Positions 15,205-22,427 of a stretch of DNA of 31,128 bases are shown piece by piece. Source of the DNA: JAPXRI01 sp033813635 (GTDB taxonomy: Bacteria; Bacillota; Clostridia; Oscillospirales; QAMX01). Within the stretch, counting starts at the first letter, position 1. Each line of letters begins with the position of its first letter. The notes beneath the pieces are model-generated. The model was not told the origin of the DNA and made no database searches. It was given only the letters and a program-made list of their open reading frames with translations. The stretch lies in contig JAPXRI010000034.1 in NCBI GenBank assembly GCA_033813635.1, positions 1-31,128 of the forward strand, given 5' to 3'. The translations under genes were made by a program, and so were the position numbers.

Positions 15205-16278
15205 TTATATCAGCATGTCGAGCAGCGCCGCGGCGCAGGCCGCCTCGACGCAGGGCACCGCCCGGGGGACTATGCAGGGGTCGTGCCGGCCCCGTATCGC
15301 GAGCTCCGTGTTTTCGCTCTTTGAGAGGGAGACCGAGTGCTGGCTTGCGCCGATGGAGGGCGTCGGCTTAACCGCGGCGCGGAAGATAAGCGGCATGCCG
15401 GTGGTAAGCCCGCCGAGAATGCCCCCGGAGTTGTTGCTCAAGGTTCTGACCGCGCCGTTTTCATAGACATAGGGGTCGTTGTTTTCGCTGCCGTACAGGC
15501 GCGAGCCGAAAAAGCCGGAGCCGAACTCAAGCCCCTTGACCGCCGGGATGCCGAACACCGCGGCCGAGATTCTGTTTTCCACTCCGTCGAACATCGGCTC
15601 GCCGATTCCGGCGGGAAGGCCGAGGGCGCAGCACTCTATCACGCCGCCCACCGAATCGAGCCTCGCCGCGGCGAAGGCGATTTCCTCACGCATCGCGTTG
15701 CCGGCGAAGTCGCTGATCACCGGGAACTCCTTGGCGGACACCTCGGCGAGAAGCTCCGCGCTGACGCGGACGGGGTCGAAGGAGGCGTCCTTCGCCTCGC
15801 CGACGCTCAGTATGTGCGCGCCCACCGTGACGCCGCGGCGCTTTAGAATCTGGGCGCAGACCGCGCCGGCAAAGCAGAGCGGGGCGGTGAGCCGTCCGGA
15901 GAAATGTCCTCCGCCGCGGACGTCGTTTGCGCCGCCGTACTTGACGTATGCAGGGTAGTCGGCGTGGGACGGGCGGGGGACATCCGCTATTTCGGCGTAG
16001 TCCGCGCTTTTCACGTCGGTGTTTTCAATGACCGCGCAGAGGGGCGCACCGCAGGTCTTTCCGTTTACAAGGCCGGAGAGAATTTTCGGCGCGTCGGCCT
16101 CCCGCCGGAGCGTAGAATAGGCGTTTTTCCCCGGGGCGCGGCGGGCCATAAAGGCGCTTATCTCCTGCAGCGAGATCTCCTCCCCCGCGGGCAGCCCGTC
16201 TATCACCGCTCCGATCGCCTCGGAGTGCGACTGGCCGAACAGGGTCACCCTGAGGTTTTTTCCGAATTCAGACGACAT
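15205..16278 (-). CDS. aroC: Chorismate synthase
   Basis: Makes chorismate from EPSP using reduced FMN. 357 residues from ATG 16278, which has a strong GGAGGG SD; the open frame further upstream is inside aroA. All three family signatures are visible: GQSHSEAIG near the N-terminus, RGGGHFSGRLTA in the middle and RGRHDPCIVPRAVPCVEA near the end. The start overlaps the end of aroA by 11 bp, suggesting coupled translation. It lies 22 bp before pheA, which uses its product. Confidence 0.96.
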   Translation of the reverse strand: MSSEFGKNLRVTLFGQSHSEAIGAVIDGLPAGEEISLQEISAFMARRAPGKNAYSTLRREADAPKILSGLVNGKTCGAPLCAVIENTDVKSADYAEIADVPRPSHADYPAYVKYGGANDVRGGGHFSGRLTAPLCFAGAVCAQILKRRGVTVGAHILSVGEAKDASFDPVRVSAELLAEVSAKEFPVISDFAGNAMREEIAFAAARLDSVGGVIECCALGLPAGIGEPMFDGVENRISAAVFGIPAVKGLEFGSGFFGSRLYGSENNDPYVYENGAVRTLSNNSGGILGGLTTGMPLIFRAAVKPTPSIGASQHSVSLSKSENTELAIRGRHDPCIVPRAVPCVEAACAAALLDMLI

Positions 16279-17533
16279 CAAATTTCCCTCCAAGCTTTTT
16301 AAAATCCTCGAAAAACGAGGGGTAGGACTTTGAAACGGCCTCCGCGCCGCTGATAGTGACCGGTCCGGCGCAGAGCGCAGAGAAGACCGCGAAGGCCATA
16401 ACAATCCTGTGGTCGTTAAAGCCCGAAACCGCGCCGCCGGTCAGCGGCTTCCCGCCGCGGATGACAAGCCCGTCCTCAGTTTCGCGGACTTCCGCGCCCA
16501 GTTCCCGGAGGTTTCGCGCCAGGGCGCACAAGCGGTCGCTCTCCTTTATCCGGAGCCGCGCGGCGTTTTTAATCACCGTTTCTCCCTCCGCCGCCGCGCC
16601 GAGCACCGCGAGCACCGGCACAAGGTCCGGGATCTGCGCGGCGTCGATCGCTGTTCCGGACAGGGTATTGCGGGAGACGGTTACGCGGGAGTTCCCGGCC
16701 GAGACTCTCGCGCCGAACGCTCCGAGAAGCTCCGCGATCGCCCGGTCTCCCTGGAGCGAGGCAGCGTTCAGGCCGTCTACCGCCACATCGCCGGATATCG
16801 CCCCGGCGGCGAGCCAGAACGCGGCGTTGGACCAGTCGCCCTCCGCCTCGGTTTCGCCGGGGGAGAGATAGCGCTGCCTGTCGGGAATTGTAAAGATGTT
16901 GTCTTTACAATTAATCACTATGCCGAAGCTCTCCAGCACGGAGAGGGTCATGCGGACGTAACCGGCCGATTCCAGCGGCGAGGTGAGGATAATCCGGCTC
17001 TCGCCCGGCAGCAGCGGGAGCGCGAACAAGAGCCCGGAGATAAACTGGGAGCTGACGTCACCCGGGAGCGTAAACGCTCCCGGACAAAGCCTGCCGGATA
17101 CGGAGAAAGGAAGGCTCTCGCCGGAAAATGCGCAGCCGTTTTCCCGCATAGCCCTGATCAGCGGGGAAAAGGGCCTCTCGGGCAGGCGGCCCCTTCCGGT
17201 CATTCTAAACCCGTCCGTGACCGCCGCGGCGACAGGCAGCATAAACCGCGCCGTGGTTCCGCTCTCCCCGCAGTCGAGAGACGGGAGCCGCGAGTGTAAA
17301 GCGATATTATTTACAGGGAATACCGTTACCGACCTGGCGCGTTTTTCCGTTTTTCCGCCGAGAGCGGCCACGCAGGCAAGGGTCGCGTCCAGGTCTTCGC
17401 AGAGGCTTTCTACTTTTATAACGGTCGGCCTGTCGGCCAGCGCCGCGGCGATAACGCGCCTGTGGGCGTCTGACTTCGACGAGATCGCTTTTATTGTTCC
17501 GGACAGCCCGGAGGGCGTGATGACGACGGTCAT
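16268..17533 (-). CDS. aroA: EPSP synthase (3-phosphoshikimate 1-carboxyvinyltransferase)
   Basis: Adds enolpyruvate from PEP to shikimate 3-phosphate. 421 residues from ATG 17533; the longer frame from 17701 is a shadow of aroB. Visible motifs: KSDAHRRVIAAALA (phosphate-binding Lys/Ser/Arg near the N-terminus), DCGESGTTARFMLP (the PEP-loop region, in the GxSGTT form common in Firmicutes rather than GNAGTA), GDWSNAAFWLAAG, and RIKESDRLCAL with FNDHRIVMAFA near the end. The start codon overlaps the aroB stop by 4 bp. The non-GNAGTA loop may affect inhibitor sensitivity, but that cannot be read from sequence alone. Confidence 0.95.
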   Translation of the reverse strand: MTVVITPSGLSGTIKAISSKSDAHRRVIAAALADRPTVIKVESLCEDLDATLACVAALGGKTEKRARSVTVFPVNNIALHSRLPSLDCGESGTTARFMLPVAAAVTDGFRMTGRGRLPERPFSPLIRAMRENGCAFSGESLPFSVSGRLCPGAFTLPGDVSSQFISGLLFALPLLPGESRIILTSPLESAGYVRMTLSVLESFGIVINCKDNIFTIPDRQRYLSPGETEAEGDWSNAAFWLAAGAISGDVAVDGLNAASLQGDRAIAELLGAFGARVSAGNSRVTVSRNTLSGTAIDAAQIPDLVPVLAVLGAAAEGETVIKNAARLRIKESDRLCALARNLRELGAEVRETEDGLVIRGGKPLTGGAVSGFNDHRIVMAFAVFSALCAGPVTISGAEAVSKSYPSFFEDFKKLGGKFDVV

Positions 17534-18594
17534 ATTGCTTCCCCCGTTCCGAGCGCCGCCAGCCGTGGGAGCTCGGAGACTGGGAACTCCTTTACGGAGC
17601 ACTTTCCGAGCCTCTCGATGAGTACGAGCACGATTCTGCCGCCCTCCCTTTTCTTGTCGGACAGCGCCGCGAGCGCGAGCTCGGCGGCCGTGTAGGGACA
17701 TGCCGTTGGCAGGCCGTATTTCTCAAGGGCCGAAGCGATTGGCTTTAAACAGGGCTCCTTAGCGTACCCCGTCTTTTCGGAGATCGCCGCGGCGATACAG
17801 AGCCCGGCCGCTACGGCGCGGCCGTGTGAGACGCGATAGCCGCTTAAAAGCTCGATGCCGTGGGCGAACGTGTGCCCGAGATTCAAAAGCCTGCGAAGCC
17901 CGGTGTCGCGCTCGTCCTTTTCGACGATGTCCCGCTTCACCGCTACGCACGCGGCGATCGCTTCTTCAAGGCGATCCTTTATCCCGCCGTTTTTAACAAT
18001 CTCAAACAGCTCACCGCCGCTTATCACGCCGTATTTGACCGCCTCCGCGGCACCGTCGGCGAAGGTCTCAGAGGGGAGTGTATCAAAAACCTCCGGGTCG
18101 CAGAGCACCAGCGACGGCTGCCAGAACGCCCCGGCCAGGTTTTTCCCGGCCCTGAGGTCGATTCCCGTTTTTCCTCCGACGGAGGAATCGATCGCGGCCA
18201 GAAAGGTCGTCGGGAGCTGGACAAAGGCCGTCCCCCTGAGGAAGGTCGCCGCCGCGAAGCCCGCCAGGTCCCCGGTCACGCCGCCGCCCAGCGCGACGAC
18301 CAGGTCGGAGCGGGTGATGCGGCTCTCCGCGAGAAACTCCAGTATGCGGATATAATTCTCGGCGTTTTTCGACCGTTCTCCGTGGGGAAAGGTGTGGACA
18401 AAGGTTTTGTACCCGCTTTTTTCAAGGGAGGAGACTACCGTGCCTCCGTAAAGGGAAAACACGGCGTCGTCCGCCACCACCGCCGCGGCGCAGGGGGGGA
18501 TTGCCTCCGAGATGAGCTCCCCGGCGCTCCGCAAAAGCCCGTTTCCGATCAGCACATTGTAGCTTTTTGACACGTTGACTCTGATCTTTTTCAT
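17530..18594 (-). CDS. aroB: 3-dehydroquinate synthase
   Basis: Cyclises DAHP to 3-dehydroquinate with NAD and a divalent metal. 354 residues with the family's landmarks: FPHGERSKN, GGGVTGDLAGFAAATFLRG, DSSVGGKTGID, the metal-binding EAVKYGVI glutamate and NLGHTFAHGIE histidine. I start at ATG 18594 (MKKIRVNV), about 10 bases after AAGG. An in-frame GTG at 18603 would overlap the tyrA stop as GTGA and is a possible alternative start adding three residues. It lies between tyrA and aroA with 4-bp or near-zero spacing. Confidence 0.95.
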   Translation of the reverse strand: MKKIRVNVSKSYNVLIGNGLLRSAGELISEAIPPCAAAVVADDAVFSLYGGTVVSSLEKSGYKTFVHTFPHGERSKNAENYIRILEFLAESRITRSDLVVALGGGVTGDLAGFAAATFLRGTAFVQLPTTFLAAIDSSVGGKTGIDLRAGKNLAGAFWQPSLVLCDPEVFDTLPSETFADGAAEAVKYGVISGGELFEIVKNGGIKDRLEEAIAACVAVKRDIVEKDERDTGLRRLLNLGHTFAHGIELLSGYRVSHGRAVAAGLCIAAAISEKTGYAKEPCLKPIASALEKYGLPTACPYTAAELALAALSDKKREGGRIVLVLIERLGKCSVKEFPVSELPRLAALGTGEAI

Positions 18595-18599
18595 GTAAG

Positions 18600-19442
18600 T
18601 CACGCCTTTCGTTGTTGTTCGCAGGCAATCTTGCGCTCTTTTCCGTCTTTTAAAAGCGAGATCAGCCTGCCGCGGTCCCCCTCCGAGATCGCTTCCCTGT
18701 ATTCCAGCAGGCGGGCGACAAGGGTGTCGAGCTCGGAGAGCAGGTTATCCGGGTTGTCAAGAATAAGCTCGCCCCACATCTCTTCGTTCAGAAAAGCGAC
18801 TCTGGTCATGTCCCTGAAACTGCCGGCGGAAAAGCCCGATTGCCGGGCTGCCGTCGGGCTCTTTATATACGCGCCCGAGACGATGTGCGCAAGCTGCGAG
18901 GTGTAGGCTATGATCCTGTCGTGCTCCTCAGGCGTCGCTAGGGTTATGCCGGAAAAGCCGAGGTTTTTGAAAAAATCGCTGAGCAGCTCGAGCTTTTCGG
19001 GGGGGACGGACGGGTCCGGCGTCAGAATCATCGAGGCGTTTTTGTAAAGCTCTCTGGTTGACGCGGCGTAGCCGGAGCGCTCGAGCCCGGCCATCGGGTG
19101 GCCGCCCACAAACGTGAAGCCCTGCTCCCGGGCGGCGGGCATAACCCTCTCGCAGACCCGCCTTTTTACGCCGCAGCAGTCCACAACCACCGCGCGCTTT
19201 GAAAAGAATCTCGCGTTATTCAGAATAAAATCCACCGCGTCCCCGGGGCGGAGCGCCACGAGGACGATGTCGGCGCTTCCGAGGTTTTCCAGCAGGCTGC
19301 CGTCAACCGCGCCCTCCGCCTCGGCGGCGGCCTGCGTGGCGGGATCGGCGTCAAACCCTAAGACATCATGCAAAGTAAAAGCTTTTACAGCCTTGGCAAA
19401 CGAGCCGCCGATCAGCCCGAGCCCGGCGATTCCTATTATCAT
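18600..19442 (-). CDS. tyrA: Prephenate dehydrogenase
   Basis: Oxidises prephenate to 4-hydroxyphenylpyruvate, the tyrosine branch. 280 residues: N-terminal Rossmann fold (GIAGLGLIGGSFAKAVK) with the family's HPMAG motif (GGHPMAGLERSGY) and a helical C-terminal dimer domain including TSQLAHIVSGAYIKS with the catalytic-region His. There is no ACT domain after about residue 270, unlike B. subtilis TyrA, so direct Tyr feedback through an ACT domain is not expected. Start ATG 19442 has GAGGAT upstream. It follows aroF by 16 bp. Confidence 0.93.
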   Translation of the reverse strand: MIIGIAGLGLIGGSFAKAVKAFTLHDVLGFDADPATQAAAEAEGAVDGSLLENLGSADIVLVALRPGDAVDFILNNARFFSKRAVVVDCCGVKRRVCERVMPAAREQGFTFVGGHPMAGLERSGYAASTRELYKNASMILTPDPSVPPEKLELLSDFFKNLGFSGITLATPEEHDRIIAYTSQLAHIVSGAYIKSPTAARQSGFSAGSFRDMTRVAFLNEEMWGELILDNPDNLLSELDTLVARLLEYREAISEGDRGRLISLLKDGKERKIACEQQRKA

Positions 19443-19458
19443 GGCATTATCCTCGCAG

Positions 19459-20463
19459 CTACCGGCAGGCGTAGGGCTTGATCGCGAAAACGCGCTTTGC
19501 AACCTCGTCAAACATCTCGGGGGTCAGCGACTGCTGGCCGTCGCAGAGGGCGTGGGGCGGGTCGTTGTGGACCTCGATAATCAGCCCGTCGGCCCCGGCG
19601 GCGGTGGCGGCGAGGGACATCGGCAGCACCAGCTTCGCGCTTCCGGTGGCATGGCTCGGGTCTACGAAAATCGGGAGGTGGGTCATACCGCGCAGAATCG
19701 GAATCGCGGAGAGATCCAGCGTGTTTCGCGCGGAGGTCTCGAAGGTCCGGATGCCCCTTTCGCAGAGGATTACCCGCTCGTTTCCGCCGGACATGATGTA
19801 CTCGGCGCTGAGCACAAGCTCCGAGAGGGTGCAGGAGAGGCCGCGCTTCAGCAGCACCGGCTTGTCGATTCTGCCGAGCTCCTTTAATAGCTCGTAATTC
19901 TGCATGTTTCTCGCGCCCACCTGCACCACGTCCACGTTTTCGAACAGCTTCAGCTGGGACAGGTCCATGATCTCGCTGACTATCGGCAGACCGGTTTCCC
20001 TCTTCGCCTCCAAGAGCAGCTCGATGCCGTCCTCCCTGAGGCCCTGGAACGTATAGGGGGAGGTGCGCGGCTTGAACGCACCGCCCCGCAGAAGCTTTGC
20101 GCCGGATTTTTTCACGCTCTCCGCGACGAAGCAGATCTGCTCCCGCGACTCCACGGAGCAGGGCCCGGCGATCAGCGTTATGCCGCCGTCGCCGATGCGA
20201 GCGTCACCGACTTTGATCACCGTGTCGAGGGGGTGGAATTTCCGGTTGGCTTTTTTATACGGCTCCTGAATTCTTTTAACGTCCTCTACGATGTCCAGCG
20301 CCTTCAGCATGTCGATGTCTACCGCCGTCGTGTCGCCGATAAGCCCCATAATCGTCTGGTTTATCCCCTGACTCATCTGCACCTTGAGCTGCTGCTCCTT
20401 GAGCCAGGCGATCAGGTTTTCAAGCTGCAGAGGGTCTGCGTTTTCCTTTAGAATGATAACCAT
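19459..20463 (-). CDS. aroF: DAHP synthase, first enzyme of the aromatic pathway
   Basis: Condenses PEP and erythrose 4-phosphate to DAHP. 334 residues: an N-terminal ferredoxin-like domain (about 1-70, MVIILKENADPLQLENLIAW ... IMGLIGDT), then a type I-beta barrel with LIAGPCSVES, LRGGAFKPRTSPYTFQGL, VQVGARNMQNYELLK, PIFVDPSHATG and EVHNDPPHALCDG. The ferredoxin-like domain is the allosteric Tyr/Phe-sensing module in Thermotoga-type enzymes. The start has GGGAGG upstream. It is the first enzyme gene of the operon, 85 bp downstream of the Phe/Tyr leader peptide and just after the attenuator terminator, so its expression should depend on read-through. Confidence 0.96.
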   Translation of the reverse strand: MVIILKENADPLQLENLIAWLKEQQLKVQMSQGINQTIMGLIGDTTAVDIDMLKALDIVEDVKRIQEPYKKANRKFHPLDTVIKVGDARIGDGGITLIAGPCSVESREQICFVAESVKKSGAKLLRGGAFKPRTSPYTFQGLREDGIELLLEAKRETGLPIVSEIMDLSQLKLFENVDVVQVGARNMQNYELLKELGRIDKPVLLKRGLSCTLSELVLSAEYIMSGGNERVILCERGIRTFETSARNTLDLSAIPILRGMTHLPIFVDPSHATGSAKLVLPMSLAATAAGADGLIIEVHNDPPHALCDGQQSLTPEMFDEVAKRVFAIKPYACR

Positions 20464-20491
20464 AATCTGCCTCCCGATAAGATTGATATGA

Positions 20492-20524
20492 TAAAACGCC
20501 CGCAGTGAGTTTCACCGCGGGCGT
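20492..20524 (-). terminator. Attenuator terminator in front of aroF
   Basis: On the minus strand, CGCCCGCGGTG and CACTGCGGGCG form an 11-bp stem (one G-U pair) around a five-base loop, followed by TTTT. It sits after the leader peptide stop and before the aroF SD. Part of its 5' arm and loop (GTGAAAC, 20509-20515) is complementary to leader codons at 20574-20580, giving an alternative fold. Confidence 0.85.
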
Positions 20525-20548
20525 CAGAGTCCTTTTTTAGGTTGTCTT

Positions 20549-20671
20549 TTAGAGAAACCTTTTTTGACTCACAGTGAAACCGGAAAAAGCCTTACCCCCG
20601 AAATAATAGGTAAAGCTAAAGTAAAAGCCGAAATTGACTTTTCCGGTCGCAACCGTAAGCCTGCCGTCCAT
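20549..20671 (-). CDS. Phe/Tyr-rich leader peptide of the aromatic operon
   Basis: A 40-codon reading frame with ATG at 20671, AGGAGA SD five to six bases upstream (20677-20682) and a TAA at 20549-20551. The peptide contains FGFYFSFTYYF (residues 14-24): seven of eleven codons across 20600-20632 are Phe or Tyr besides two Gly/Ser pairs. In all it has eight Phe, three Tyr and no Trp. It is followed by an intrinsic terminator and then aroF, and the operon makes Phe and Tyr precursors but has no Trp genes. This is the classic arrangement of a ribosome-stalling attenuation peptide. It is too short for routine gene calls. I infer that low charged tRNA-Phe or tRNA-Tyr stalls the ribosome and allows read-through. 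Confidence 0.88.
   Translation of the reverse strand: MDGRLTVATGKVNFGFYFSFTYYFGGKAFSGFTVSQKRFL
20566..20580 (-). promoter_or_regulatory. Leader segment able to form the antiterminator
   Basis: On the minus strand this reads GTTTCAC-TGT-GAGTC. GAGTC can pair with GACTC (20528-20532), and GTTTCAC can pair with GTGAAAC (20509-20515), which lies in the terminator's 5' arm and loop. This alternative structure would prevent the terminator. The segment is inside the leader ORF, 20-66 nt downstream of the Phe/Tyr codon cluster: free when a ribosome stalls there, covered when it reaches the stop codon. Confidence 0.65.
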
Positions 20672-20699
20672 TTGTTTCTCCTAAAAAATACTTTTTAAT

Positions 20700-20728
20700 A
20701 TTATACGTTTTTATTGGTTTGATTGCTA
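20700..20728 (-). promoter_or_regulatory. Promoter of the aromatic operon
   Basis: On the minus strand a perfect -10 (TATAAT, 20700-20705) lies 18 bp upstream of the leader SD. The -35 position (TAGCAA, 20723-20728, 17-bp spacing) is a poor match. A short 5' leader is as expected for an attenuation system. The intervening DNA to the divergent mscS-parB gene holds nothing else I recognise. Confidence 0.6.
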
Positions 20729-20822
20729 TATCGAATTCGTCCAAACATACCGGGGTGAAGGGCTGTATTTATTGTGCGCATCCTCCATAAAAATTATTAT
20801 TTAGGCGGCGCTCCGAAACCGC

Positions 20823-20850
20823 TTTACTTTTATAATGTTTATGTTAAAAT
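20823..20850 (+). promoter_or_regulatory. Likely promoter of the MscS-ParB gene
   Basis: TTTACT (20823-20828) and TAAAAT (20845-20850) with 16-bp spacing fit sigma-A moderately. A TATAAT at 20831-20836 is an alternative -10 without a good -35. Confidence 0.45.
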
Positions 20851-20887
20851 TAGTTAGGCAAGTCAATCCAAAACGAGGTGGCGCTAT

Positions 20888-22219
20888 ATGCCGGACAATA
20901 CCAGCGGCGAAAAGAAAAACGCGTTTGTTTCAAAAAACGTTAAGCTCGGAAAGACCGTGATACTGGCGGTCGCATTTATCATACTCGGCGTGCTGTTCAC
21001 GGTTTTAAACAACAACGGCGTAACGATTTACCGCTTCGGCGAGGGCAAGAACACAAGCGTGATGTTTTACCTGGCGTTTGTCTGCTACTGCGGCATCGGC
21101 TACTGCCTGATGACCCTCGCCACGTTCGCGCGGATCAAACTCAGCAGGGGGACGGACAGCGAGGTCTCGATGCTCGCGACGCTGTTCCGGATCTCGGCGG
21201 TCATCGCCGGGATTATCGGCATCGCGGTGGTGCTGGGCAAGTTTTCGCAGTTTACCGCCGCGCTCTCGGCGTTCGCCGGAATGATGCTCGGCTGGTCGCT
21301 GCAGGCGCCGGTCAGCGGCATCGCGGCGTGGATCATGGTCACGCTTATCCGCCCGTACAAAATCGGCGACCGCATTCAGCTCCCGAACTACGGCCTGATG
21401 GGCGACATCATCAAGTTTTCGCCGATGTATCTGACGCTTAACCAGGTTGGCGGCACGGTGGGCAGCGAGGAGCCCTCCGGGCGAATCCTGCACGTCCCCA
21501 ACGCGACGCTGTTCAGCGCGATGATCATCAACACCACCTACCAGCAAAAGAAGTCCGCCCAGTCCTACATACTCGACGAGGTTGTGTTCCGCGTCACGCT
21601 GGACTCGGACTGGGACACGGCGGAATCCATCATTTTGAACGCCGCGCGCACCGCGACGGCGGACATTATCCAGGCCACCGGCATCGAGCCCTATGTCCGC
21701 GCGGAGACCTGGGATTACGGCACGATTTTCCGCGTCCGCTACATGACCGACGCCACGGACCGTCCGAAATTCATGCACCAGATCGTTAAGATCGCGACGA
21801 AGGAGTTCCAGACCAACAAGAACGTCGACCTGACGATCCCCTATCTGTACTCGTTCAAGCGCGGCGTCACCGCCTCGGCGACTAAGGCGGATCAGGCCCC
21901 GCAGATCGAGCGCATTCCGATCGACAAGATCACCGGGGGCGAATTCGACCTCGGCGAAATCCACCTGAAAAGCCAGCAGGAAATCGACGAGATCGCAAAA
22001 TCGATCCTTAAAAAAGGCCTGCTGCAGCCGATCGTCGTCGCCCGGAACATAGAAAACGACGGCTACATCGTACTGTTCGGCGAAAAGCGCCTGCTGGCCT
22101 GCAAGCAGCTGGGCTGGGACAAGGTGCCCTGCATCGTCAACAACCCCATCGGCGCGGAAATCAGTGTCCCGCCGGTCTCCGCGCAAAACAACGCAAGCTA
22201 CGGGACGGAAGTCAAGTAA
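20888..22219 (+). CDS. MscS-type mechanosensitive channel fused to a ParB-like domain
   Basis: 443 residues with GAGGTG SD. Two hydrophobic helices (about 22-41 and 57-80) and a third (about 98-117) lead into the MscS pore and beta domain: AALSAFAGMMLGWSLQAPVS (124-143), IAAWIMVTLIRPYKIGDRI (145-163), and RILHVPNATLFS (199-210). The vestibule region runs to about 325. Residues about 340-418 are a ParB N-terminal-type domain: ERIPIDKITGGEFDLGEIHL, EIDEIAKSILKKGLLQPIVV (GLLQP at 377-381), VLFGEKRLLACKQLGWDKVP (GEKRLLA at 398-404) and CIVNN. The last two are the GxxQP-like and GxxRxxA boxes used for CTP binding in ParB. There is no ParB HTH or dimer domain. The channel part should sit in the inner membrane with the ParB-like domain in the cytoplasm, below the vestibule. 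Ligand gating by a nucleotide is speculation. Confidence 0.88.
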   Translation: MPDNTSGEKKNAFVSKNVKLGKTVILAVAFIILGVLFTVLNNNGVTIYRFGEGKNTSVMFYLAFVCYCGIGYCLMTLATFARIKLSRGTDSEVSMLATLFRISAVIAGIIGIAVVLGKFSQFTAALSAFAGMMLGWSLQAPVSGIAAWIMVTLIRPYKIGDRIQLPNYGLMGDIIKFSPMYLTLNQVGGTVGSEEPSGRILHVPNATLFSAMIINTTYQQKKSAQSYILDEVVFRVTLDSDWDTAESIILNAARTATADIIQATGIEPYVRAETWDYGTIFRVRYMTDATDRPKFMHQIVKIATKEFQTNKNVDLTIPYLYSFKRGVTASATKADQAPQIERIPIDKITGGEFDLGEIHLKSQQEIDEIAKSILKKGLLQPIVVARNIENDGYIVLFGEKRLLACKQLGWDKVPCIVNNPIGAEISVPPVSAQNNASYGTEVK

Positions 22220-22327
22220 AAATAAACCGGCGTGATGCCCCTTATCCGGCGCTTATACGCCGCCTTCCCCCCGAGGGAAAGCGAAATTGCGCGGTTATCT
22301 GGGCGGGCATATATTAGTAATTAACCG

Positions 22328-22366
22328 AAAACCGCGGAGCAAATTAAAGCTGCTCCGCGGTTTTTT
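22328..22366. terminator. Terminator after the MscS-ParB gene
   Basis: AAAACCGCGGAGCA (22328-22341) pairs perfectly with TGCTCCGCGGTTTT (22351-22364), followed by further T residues. Its A-flank lets it also serve the convergent gene ending at 22428. Nothing else is recognised in 22220-22427. Confidence 0.85.
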
Positions 22367-22427
22367 CATAGGCTCTCCTTATGGGGGAAGGCTTATACCC
22401 GCAGGTTTTTGTGGAGGTTTGATTTTG

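Noticed and set aside
20464..20880. T-box or TRAP-type regulation of the aro operon
   Set aside because: No T-box consensus (GGNACCGCG-type) or repeated GAG/UAG triplets in the leader; the Phe/Tyr codon run and terminator explain the region better.
21005..22186. A 393-codon minus-strand frame opposite the MscS-ParB gene
   Set aside because: Antisense shadow; no SD, no recognisable motif, and low-complexity Arg/Asp-rich sequence.
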